The notes under the pieces are model-generated. The model was not told the DNA's origin, made no database searches, and saw nothing but the letters and a program-made list of their open reading frames with translations. Below, piece after piece: positions 1-5,145 of a stretch of 11,810 bases of DNA. The stretch covers positions 1 to 11,810 of the forward strand of contig CAIVVS010000179.1 in NCBI GenBank assembly GCA_903909415.1, in the 5' to 3' direction. Positions within the stretch are counted from its first letter, which is position 1; each line of letters begins with the position of its first letter. The stretch comes from an uncultured Pseudomonadota bacterium (GTDB taxonomy: Bacteria > Pseudomonadota > Gammaproteobacteria > Burkholderiales > SG8-39). The position numbers and the translations under genes were made by a program.

Positions 1-735
1 CGCGGCGAACCCCTCGGTGTAGCGCATCTCGGGCGAGCGCGGATAGGCAAGCTCGACATCGATGCGCTCGATGATCCGCCCGGGGCGCTTGCTGAACACC
101 AGCACGCGGTCGGACAGGTACACCGCTTCCGCGATGCTGTGAGTGACGAACACGACCGTCGCGCGGGTGCGCGCGCGGATGTCGAGCAACAGATCGTGCA
201 TTTCCATGCGCGTCAATTCGTCGAGCGCACCGAAGGGCTCATCCATCAGCAGCAGGGACGGCTGGTGTACCAGGGCGCGGCACAGCGCGACGCGCTGCTG
301 CATGCCGCCGGACAGCTGGTGCGGGCGCGACTTGCCGAAGCCGCCCAGGCCGACCATCTCGAGCAGCTCCTGCGCTCGCGCCACCGCCTTCGCGTCACGC
401 CGGCGCAGCACGTCCATGGGGAACAGCACGTTGTCCAGCACGGTGCGCCAGGGCATCAGGTTGGGCTGCTGGAACACGAAGCCGAACTCGGTGTGCGGCT
501 CGGTGACTTCCTCGCCGCGGATGCGCACCGAGCCGGCGGTCTTCGGGATCAGTCCCGCGATGATGCGCAGCAGCGTGGTCTTGCCGCAGCCCGAGGGGCC
601 GAGCAGGCTGACCAGCTCGCCCTCGGTGAAGCTGAACGAGGCGCTGTCGATCGCGACCAGCGGCTCGGTCGCGCGCGAGCCGAGCTCGTCCACGCCGAAG
701 ACCTTGCGCACATCCTGCAGGACGCCGAACGTCAT
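1..735 (-). CDS. ABC transporter ATP-binding protein, SsuB/TauB/NrtD type (C-terminus cut by window edge)
   Basis: This is the cytoplasmic ATPase of an ABC importer of the nitrate/sulfonate/taurine-type subfamily. 245 codons are visible; family members usually have 250-270 residues, so only a short C-terminal piece is missing. Visible motifs in order: Walker A GPSGCGKT (residues 46-53), Q-loop FVFQQPN (86-92), signature LSGGMQQR (141-148), Walker B LLLMDEP (161-167) followed by the D-loop, and the H-loop histidine in VVFVTHS (H199). All catalytic residues are present. The start is the ATG at 735. It has no clear Shine-Dalgarno sequence but lies 16 bp after the cupin stop, so translation may be coupled. 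A permease gene would be expected just beyond the left edge. The only substrate-binding protein of a matching type in the window is the one at 3921-4952 on the same strand, so the two may form one transporter (inference). The substrate is unknown. Confidence 0.93.
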   Translation of the reverse strand, partial: MTFGVLQDVRKVFGVDELGSRATEPLVAIDSASFSFTEGELVSLLGPSGCGKTTLLRIIAGLIPKTAGSVRIRGEEVTEPHTEFGFVFQQPNLMPWRTVLDNVLFPMDVLRRRDAKAVARAQELLEMVGLGGFGKSRPHQLSGGMQQRVALCRALVHQPSLLLMDEPFGALDELTRMEMHDLLLDIRARTRATVVFVTHSIAEAVYLSDRVLVFSKRPGRIIERIDVELAYPRSPEMRYTEGFAA

Positions 736-751
736 GGGGGAACCCGCGCGC

Positions 752-1282
752 TCAGCGGCGCTTCTTGGCGGCGACCTTCTTCGCCGCCTTCCCGACGACC
801 TTCTTGGCGGCCTTCTTCTTCGCGGGCTTGCGCTTCGCCCCGGCGATGCTGCCCACCGTGTCCTTGCTGTGGTACGAGGGCAGCTTGAAGTAATGCGGGC
901 CGTCGTACATCTCGATCAGCAGCGAATCCTTCTTCGCGATGGTCGGGCCGTGCGGGTGGCCCTTGGGGTTCATGTAGAAGTCACCGGCCTTGAGTGTCAG
1001 GTTGGTGGACGTGTACACGTACTCGCCCTTGAGGCAGAACATGAACTGGTTGGACGCGTGGCGGTGGCGCGTGGGCACGCCCACGCCCTTGGGCACCTCG
1101 AACAGCGAGATGCTGGCGTGTGTCTTCGGGTGCTCCCACAGCTTGTAGATGCGGAATCCCGCCGGGATGTTGCGCCAGCCCTTGGGATCCAGCCTGGCCG
1201 TGTCGATCAGGACTTCGCGGGTGCGCTTTTTCGCGGCGCGCTTCGGCGCGGACTTGGTGACGGACTTGCGCTTCGTTGCCAT
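752..1282 (-). CDS. Small cupin-domain protein with histone-H1-like Lys/Ala-rich tails
   Basis: A 176-residue protein with a single cupin barrel at about residues 38-133. Cupin motif 1 is GVPTRHRHASNQ (H73, H75, and Q79 where a metal-ligand Glu is usual). Motif 2 is GDFYMNPKGHPHGP (H109/H111). It could bind a metal and act as a small dioxygenase, isomerase or sensor, but the family is too diverse for a specific call. Unusually, the core is flanked by basic low-complexity segments: residues 1-22 (ATKRKSVTKSAPKRAAKKR) and about 150-176, with repeated PAKKKAAKK / GKAAKK motifs like those of bacterial H1-like nucleoid proteins. The start is well supported by AGGAGAG at 1289-1295, six bases before the ATG. 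It is the first gene of a minus-strand unit continuing into the ABC ATPase and is divergent from the hydroxyacid dehydrogenase. The cupin fold is sure; its function is not known. Confidence 0.88.
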   Translation of the reverse strand: MATKRKSVTKSAPKRAAKKRTREVLIDTARLDPKGWRNIPAGFRIYKLWEHPKTHASISLFEVPKGVGVPTRHRHASNQFMFCLKGEYVYTSTNLTLKAGDFYMNPKGHPHGPTIAKKDSLLIEMYDGPHYFKLPSYHSKDTVGSIAGAKRKPAKKKAAKKVVGKAAKKVAAKKRR

Positions 1283-1301
1283 GCGTTGCTCTCCTGTGCG
1301 G

Positions 1302-1329
1302 CCATGCCGCTGCTATGCTCGCGGCATGG
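1302..1329. promoter_or_regulatory. Perfect 9-bp inverted repeat in the divergent cupin/dehydrogenase spacer
   Basis: CCATGCCGC (1302-1310) and GCGGCATGG (1321-1329) are perfect inverted repeats separated by 10 bases that contain TATGCT. The pair lies within the 111-bp region between two divergent start codons (1282 minus, 1394 plus). It could be a dimeric repressor operator covering promoter elements, or a 5'-leader hairpin. No well-formed -35/-10 pair was found around it. Confidence 0.45.
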
Positions 1330-1393
1330 TACGTGAAGCCCCTTTTCCGTACAAGGTCGCGTACCCGCTGCAGTCCCACCCCATGGAGATGCA

Positions 1394-2345
1394 ATGAGCC
1401 AGGATGCCGGTTCGCGCCCCGAGGCGCTGGTGCTGTTCTCGCTGATCGAGCGCTGGCACGGCATCATCGAGCGCGACTTCACGGTGCGCTACGCGGCCGG
1501 CGCGCCCGATCGTGAGGCGTTCCTGAGCGAGCACGGTCCGAACGTGCGCGCTGCCGTCACCAACGGCAGCACCGGCATCAGCGCCGAGCTGATCGCGCGC
1601 CTGCCCAGGCTGGAAATCATCGGCTGCTTCTCCGCCGGCTACGAGAACGTGGACCTGGCCGCGGCGCGCGCGCGGCATCAAGGTGTCCTACGGGCCGGGT
1701 GCGAACTCCGACTCGGTGGCCGACTGCGCGATCGGCCTGATGCTCGCGGCCAGCCGAGACATGGTCCGGCGCGACCGGCTGGTGCGCGCCGGGCGCTGGG
1801 CCGACATACGCGCCCTCACCGGCAGCATCACCGGGCGCAGGCTGGGCATCATCGGCTACGGCGCCGCGGCCAAGGCGATCGCAAGGCGCGCCGAGGCCTT
1901 CTCCATGGACATCGCCTACACCAAGCCCGTGCCCGATCCGGCCAGCCCGCATCGTTACGTGGCGGGCGTGAAGGAACTCGCCGCGCAGTCGGACTTCCTG
2001 GTGGTGGCCGCCCCGGGTGGCAAGGCCACTCACCATATGGTCGGCAGGGACGTGCTGGAGGCGCTCGGCCCCAAGGGCTGGCTGGTGAACATCGCGCGCG
2101 GCAGCCTGGTCGACACCGCCGCACTGCTGGACGCGCTGCGCGCCGGGACCATCGCCGGCGCGGCGCTGGACGTCTACGAGAACGAACCCGGCGTGCCGCC
2201 GGAACTGTTCGCGCTGGAGAACACGGTGCTGCTGCCGCACATCGCCGGCTTCACCACCGATGCCTTCGAGTCCGGGGTGAAGCTGCTGGTCGCGAACCTG
2301 AAGGCGCACTTCGCGGGGCAGCCCTTGGTGACGCCGCTGGCGTAG
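1394..2345 (+). pseudogene. D-2-hydroxyacid dehydrogenase, frameshifted (GHRB/hydroxypyruvate reductase-like)
   Basis: An NAD(P)-dependent dehydrogenase that would interconvert 2-hydroxyacids and 2-oxoacids in the cytoplasm. The first 93 codons run from the ATG at 1394 (GGAG at 1385-1388) to about 1672. Homology then continues in the next frame from 1674 to the stop at 2343-2345. Restoring one codon gives about 317 residues, the normal family length. The junction falls in an 11-base alternating GC tract (1664-1674); two missing bases would restore AARARGIKV, a typical family sequence. Past the lesion the protein is intact: nucleotide-binding LGIIGYGAAAKAIA, catalytic Arg in NIARGSLVD (about R236), Glu in ENEP (about E265) and His in LPHIAGF (about H283). 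The usual third Gly of GxGxxG is Ala, and TKP follows the second strand instead of an acidic residue, which may favour NADPH. It could be a recent pseudogene, slippage-controlled, or a sequencing error. Confidence 0.85.
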
Positions 2346-2370
2346 CGCGGGCCATCAAAGACAAAGACGC

Positions 2371-2399
2371 TGGATTCCCGCTTTCGCGGGAATGACGGT
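2371..2399 (+). repeat. REP-like palindromic element, copy 1 (short form)
   Basis: The core is a perfect 8-bp hairpin, ATTCCCGC-TTTC-GCGGGAAT, flanked by TGG on the left and GACGGT on the right. It sits 25 bp after the dehydrogenase stop, in a convergent intergenic region. Confidence 0.9.
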
Positions 2400-2427
2400 G
2401 CGGGTGGCGGGCGTCGTGCCGGGTCGC

Positions 2428-2453
2428 TGGGTTCCGCTTTCGCGGGAGTGACG
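2428..2453 (+). repeat. REP-like element, degenerate copy 2
   Basis: Carries TTCCGCTTTCGCGGGAGTGACG, matching the short form but with one C lost from the left arm and A to G in the right arm, so the stem is weakened. Confidence 0.75.
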
Positions 2454-2465
2454 TTTCCTCAAGGC

Positions 2466-2509
2466 ACCGTCATTCCGGACGCGCGCAGCACGAGCCGGAA
2501 TCCAGTGTC
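2466..2509 (-). repeat. REP-like element, long form, inverted orientation
   Basis: Arms ATTCCGG (2472-2478) and CCGGAAT (2495-2501) enclose a 16-base GC-rich loop. Its outer ends, ACCGTCATTCC on the left and GGAATCCAGTG on the right, are the reverse complements of the ends of the short plus-oriented form. It is therefore the same element family in opposite orientation with a different loop. Confidence 0.75.
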
Positions 2510-2537
2510 CTGGTACTTACTATTGCGCGAACGTCAC

Positions 2538-2566
2538 TGGATTCCCGCTTTCGCGGGAATGACGGT
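2538..2566 (+). repeat. REP-like palindromic element, copy 4 (short form, perfect)
   Basis: Identical to copy 1 over all 29 bases. With its left flank (from 2533) it matches the distant copy near 11468 over 34 bases. Confidence 0.9.
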
Positions 2567-2594
2567 ACGAGTAGCGAGCGTCGTGCCGGGGCGC

Positions 2595-2622
2595 TGGATT
2601 CGACCTTCGCGGGAATGACGGT
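2595..2622 (+). repeat. REP-like element, degenerate copy 5
   Basis: TGGATTCGACCTTCGCGGGA followed by ATGACGGT: the left stem arm is mutated while the right arm and tail are intact. It adjoins the right copy of the 127-bp duplication. Confidence 0.75.
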
Positions 2623-2650
2623 GCGGGTGGCGGGCGTCGTGACAGGTCGC

Positions 2651-2676
2651 AGGATTCCGCTTTCGCGGGAGTGACG
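2651..2676 (+). repeat. REP-like element, degenerate copy 6
   Basis: GGATTCCGCTTTCGCGGGAG plus TGACG; the counterpart of copy 2 in the right duplication block, with the same weakened stem. Confidence 0.75.
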
Positions 2677-2688
2677 TTTCCTCAAGGC

Positions 2689-2732
2689 ACCGTCATTCCG
2701 GACGCGCGCAGCGCGAGCCGGAATCCAGTGTC
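2689..2732 (-). repeat. REP-like element, long form, inverted orientation, second copy
   Basis: Same structure as the element at 2466-2509, with one visible difference in the loop (CAGCGCGAG instead of CAGCACGAG). It ends about 25 bp before the amidohydrolase stop codon. Confidence 0.75.
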
Positions 2733-2757
2733 GTTTGGCCTGCCGTCGCGGAAGCGC

Positions 2758-3771
2758 TCAGATCTTCAGCAGCTTGCGCGCGTTGGTCTCGATGATGGCG
2801 TGCTTCTGCGCGTCGTCGATGTACGGGCACTCGGTAACCACCTTGACCGGCTGCTCGTAGGCGATCGGGAAGCAGTAGTCGCTGCCCATCAGGATGCGGT
2901 CGGTGCCGACGATGCGGGCGATGAAATCGATGGTGTAGTCCGAGTAGCCCACGGTGTCGTACCAGAAGCGGCGCAGGTACTCGGCCGGGCCCTGCTTGAT
3001 GGTCTTCAGGTCGGCGCGGACCACGTAGCCGCGCTGCAGGCGCCATACCAGCCAGGGGAAGCTGCCGCCGGCGTGCGGCAGCACGATGTCCAGCTTGGGG
3101 AAGCGGTCCAGCACGCCGCCGAAGATGAAGTGCGCGGCGGCGATCGCGGATTCCGTCGGGTTGCCGATCAGGTTGGTCAGGTAGAAGGGCGTCAGGCGCT
3201 CGGCGGCCAGCACCTCGACCGGGTGCAGGAACAGCGGCAGGCCGCTGGCCTCGATGGCCTCGTACACCGGGAACAGCGAGGGGTGCGAAACTTCCTTCTC
3301 GTTCACGTGGGTGGACATGTAGAAGCCGCGGATGCCGGGCAGCTTGGCCGCGCGCATCACTTCCTTCACCGCGAGCTCGGGCTCGTGCATCGGCAGCATG
3401 GCCAGGCCGTACAGGCGCGTCGGGTGCTTCTGGTGCGCGGTGGCCAGGTCGTCGTTGTAGGTCTCGGTGAGCTGCTGCGCCAGCGCGGGCTTGGCCCAGT
3501 ACACCATCGGCTGGGACATGGACAGCGCGTGCGCGGTCACGCCCTGCTTGTCCATGCGCTCCAGGCGCTGGTCCAGGTCGATGAAGTGCGGGACCATCTG
3601 CGTGTGCAGCGCGCCCATGTTGAACTGCACGCCCTTGCCCTCGACGTTCTTGACCTCGATCCCGTAGGCCGGGGCGTTGGCCACCATCAGCTTGAGGAAG
3701 TTGTCCGAGTAGTAGTGCGCGTGGATGTCGATCGGCGCGTGGGGATGCTCGTGTGCGTGGTCGTGGCTCAT
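2758..3771 (-). CDS. ACMSD-like metal-dependent amidohydrolase/decarboxylase (amidohydrolase_2 family)
   Basis: A 337-residue TIM-barrel enzyme of the family that includes 2-amino-3-carboxymuconate-6-semialdehyde decarboxylase and related aromatic-acid decarboxylases and hydrolases. The metal-site residues are all visible: HxH in IDIHAH (H17, H19), H183 in LFLHP, H233 in LPHAGGSF and D298 in MGSDYCFP. Length is normal for the family (about 330). The spacing and surrounding text (EEMD-like ERMDKQGV, FGG-like HFIFGGVLDRFP, SEY-like AEYLRRFWYDT) follow ACMSD throughout. The N-terminus before the HxH is unusually His-rich (HDHAHEHPHAP). The start ATG at 3771 has a modest AAGGCAG upstream. The gene lies downstream of the substrate-binding protein on the same strand, with a terminator between them. 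In this cluster it probably decarboxylates or hydrolyses a carboxylated ring or ring-cleavage product; the exact substrate is inference. Confidence 0.9.
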   Translation of the reverse strand: MSHDHAHEHPHAPIDIHAHYYSDNFLKLMVANAPAYGIEVKNVEGKGVQFNMGALHTQMVPHFIDLDQRLERMDKQGVTAHALSMSQPMVYWAKPALAQQLTETYNDDLATAHQKHPTRLYGLAMLPMHEPELAVKEVMRAAKLPGIRGFYMSTHVNEKEVSHPSLFPVYEAIEASGLPLFLHPVEVLAAERLTPFYLTNLIGNPTESAIAAAHFIFGGVLDRFPKLDIVLPHAGGSFPWLVWRLQRGYVVRADLKTIKQGPAEYLRRFWYDTVGYSDYTIDFIARIVGTDRILMGSDYCFPIAYEQPVKVVTECPYIDDAQKHAIIETNARKLLKI

Positions 3772-3791
3772 GGTCTGCCTTGCCTGGTGGT

Positions 3792-3816
3792 GGGCCCGGG
3801 GTGCGCCCCGGGGCCC
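3792..3816. other. Second GC-rich hairpin in the leader of the amidohydrolase gene
   Basis: GGGCCCGGGG (3792-3801) can pair with CCCCGGGGCCC (3806-3816) across a 4-base loop, with one bulged G. On the minus strand it follows the terminator and lies about 20 bases before the amidohydrolase start. No U-tract follows it. It may be a leader structure or have no role. Confidence 0.4.
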
Positions 3817-3820
3817 GCTC

Positions 3821-3857
3821 GAAAATGGAAAGGGCCGGGCGTTGCGCGCCCGGCCCT
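3821..3857 (-). terminator. Intrinsic terminator after the substrate-binding protein gene
   Basis: Perfect 11-bp stem AGGGCCGGGCG (3831-3841) / CGCCCGGCCCT (3847-3857) with a 5-base loop. Read on the minus strand it is followed by TTCCATTTTC. It begins 63 bp after the substrate-binding protein stop. It should end or attenuate transcription before the amidohydrolase gene. Confidence 0.8.
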
Positions 3858-3920
3858 CCGGATTGGGTGCGCGCCGGATTTTAACCCGCCGCGCGCTCCT
3901 GTCTCAGCCTGCCCGCCGGT

Positions 3921-4952
3921 TCACGGGCGGATGGGTTCCTTGGGCAGGTAGCCGTCGCGGTAGATGTCGTCCACCGTGAACTTGCGGCCGGGCACCTCGA
4001 TGTTGTTGTTGATGAAGTCCACCGTGCGCTGCATCTTGGGCTTGTTCATCCAGCCGTAGCCGTTCTTCTCGGTGTCGGGCACGACCGCCAGGCGCCGCAC
4101 GATGGCGATCTCCTCGGCGATGATGTCCTCCTGCAGGCCCTTGACCATGTTCGCCTGCAGCTTGGCCGAGGGCACCGGGTTGGACATGGTGTCCTTCCAG
4201 GCGCGCAGCGACGCGCGCACGAACTTGCGCATGGTCTCCGGGTTCTTCTGCAGCCAGGCGTCGGTCGCGCCGATCGAGTTGGCGTAAATGTCCAGGCCGT
4301 GGTCACCCAGCAGCAGGCACTTCACTTCCTTGCCCGGGGCGGCGCGCTTGATGGACGGCTCGCTCATCAGGAACAGGTCCACCGCCGGCAGCTTGCCCGA
4401 GACCAGCATGGACACGCGCGCCGAGGGGTCGACGTTGGTGATCTTGAGCGTGGCCGGGTCCAGGCCGTTCATCTTCATGAAGGCCTGGTGGATGCGCCAG
4501 ACGAAGGACCCGGTGCTGGAGGCCATCTCCAGGCCGACCATGTCCTTGGGGGTGTTCACGTTGCCGCCGGGATTCAGGCTGAACACGCAGTACGGGGCCT
4601 TCTGGTAGTTGACGGCGACGATCTTGATCGAGGACGTCGCGCCGGTTGCCACCAGGCTGGGAATGTCGATGAAACCGATGTCGGCGATGCCGGACTCGAC
4701 CGCCTTGATCGCGTCGGCCGTGCCCTTGGAGGGCATGACGGTCACGTTCAGGCCCTCGTCCTTGTAGTAACCCTTGGCCACGCCCACGTACCAGGGCGCG
4801 TGGCGGCCCAGGGCGATGAAGTCGAGCGTGAACTTGACGTCCACGGGCGCCTGCGCCAGCGCGGGCGCGGCGGGGAACAGCGTGGACAGCGCGAGGGCGC
4901 CGGCGGCGATCGCGGCGCGCAGCGGTTTGCGCATGGGGGTGGGGGTGGTCAT
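3921..4952 (-). CDS. ABC transporter substrate-binding protein, NMT1/THI5-like (SsuA/TauA class)
   Basis: Periplasmic solute receptor of an ABC importer. From the ATG at 4952 it has 343 residues, usual for the class. A clear signal peptide (MRKPL, then a hydrophobic run, then PAAPALAQA) is likely cut after ALA at about residue 33. The mature start VKFTLDFIALGRHAPWYVG and the segment GVAKGYYKDEGLNV are hallmark NMT1/THI5 text, followed by AIKAVESGIADIGFID. The start at 4952 is preferred over an in-frame ATG at 5024: AGGAG lies 8 bases before it, the signal peptide fits, and the extra 24 residues would be Ser/Pro-rich filler coded by a DNA repeat. Its likely partner is the ATPase at the left edge. 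It is transcribed away from the monooxygenase operon across a shared control region. Ligand unknown; an aromatic acid or a related compound would suit the neighbours. Confidence 0.92.
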   Translation of the reverse strand: MTTPTPMRKPLRAAIAAGALALSTLFPAAPALAQAPVDVKFTLDFIALGRHAPWYVGVAKGYYKDEGLNVTVMPSKGTADAIKAVESGIADIGFIDIPSLVATGATSSIKIVAVNYQKAPYCVFSLNPGGNVNTPKDMVGLEMASSTGSFVWRIHQAFMKMNGLDPATLKITNVDPSARVSMLVSGKLPAVDLFLMSEPSIKRAAPGKEVKCLLLGDHGLDIYANSIGATDAWLQKNPETMRKFVRASLRAWKDTMSNPVPSAKLQANMVKGLQEDIIAEEIAIVRRLAVVPDTEKNGYGWMNKPKMQRTVDFINNNIEVPGRKFTVDDIYRDGYLPKEPIRP

Positions 4953-4980
4953 GGTCCTGGCTCCTGGATGCGTTGCATTG

Positions 4981-5016
4981 GACGAGATGGACGACGGGGA
5001 CGACACGGACGACGGA
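4981..5016. repeat. Short 9-bp tandem repeat upstream of the substrate-binding protein gene
   Basis: Three units GACGACGGG, GACGACACG and GACGACGGA run head to tail from 4990 to 5016, preceded by a weaker unit GACGAGATG (4981-4989). They lie in the probable 5' leader of the minus-strand gene. Confidence 0.5.
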
Positions 5017-5054
5017 TTCGGCAAACCGCAGGGGCGCTGCGTGCAAGCGCTCCA

Positions 5055-5060
5055 TATAAT
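5055..5060 (+). promoter_or_regulatory. TATAAT -10 box in the divergent control region
   Basis: A perfect TATAAT inside an otherwise GC-rich stretch, 85 bp before the monooxygenase start. No good -35 is found 16-18 bp upstream, so this promoter may need an activator. The surrounding CCATATAATGG is almost a palindrome: the minus strand reads CCATTATATGG, with TTGCGT 17 bp before CATTAT, a possible promoter for the substrate-binding protein gene. Confidence 0.55.
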
Positions 5061-5069
5061 GGATTAGGC

Positions 5070-5084
5070 TTGCGTCGAACGCAA
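5070..5084. promoter_or_regulatory. Operator-like palindrome next to the -10 box
   Basis: TTGCGT-CGA-ACGCAA is a perfect 6-bp inverted repeat. It includes a T-N11-A arrangement (5071-5083) typical of LysR-type binding sites, but could equally bind a GntR- or MarR-type dimer. It lies just downstream of the plus-strand -10 box and overlaps the possible minus-strand -35, so a bound protein could control both directions. No regulator gene is in the window. Confidence 0.5.
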
Positions 5085-5145
5085 TCCACACGAAGCAAGC
5101 ACCGCGCCACCCGCGGTACACGAACCACGGACCACGGAACCGACC

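Larger units (their letters stand above)
2383..2509. repeat. 127-bp direct duplication, left copy
   Basis: This block recurs 223 bp downstream at 2606-2732 with about five mismatches by eye. It contains the right half of palindromic copy 1, a degenerate copy, and a long-form inverted copy, so the unit that duplicated was a group of elements and not a single element. Confidence 0.88.
2606..2732. repeat. 127-bp direct duplication, right copy
   Basis: Second copy of the 2383-2509 block at an offset of 223 bp. It contains the degenerate short element at 2651-2676 and a long-form inverted element at 2689-2732. Confidence 0.88.

Noticed and set aside
2371..2399. Classical intrinsic terminator for the dehydrogenase gene
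   Set aside because: The hairpin is good but has no U-tract on either strand. It is kept as a repeat element that may still slow polymerase.
2371..2732. CRISPR array
   Set aside because: Units are palindromic, vary in loop and orientation, and spacings are irregular; part of the regularity comes from a block duplication. No cas genes.
2671..3951. A 426-residue plus-strand open frame over the amidohydrolase and repeat cluster
   Set aside because: It begins inside the palindromic repeats and is antisense to a gene with all metal ligands. The translation is Val/His/Arg-rich noise.
4953..5024. N-terminal extension of the substrate-binding protein to an ATG at 5024
   Set aside because: It would place 24 Ser/Pro-rich residues before a good signal peptide, and the ATG at 4952 has a well-spaced AGGAG.
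5101..5117. ACCGCG-N5-CGCGGT inverted repeat before the monooxygenase start
   Set aside because: A 6-bp GC-only stem is easily expected by chance at this base composition; nothing else supports a role.
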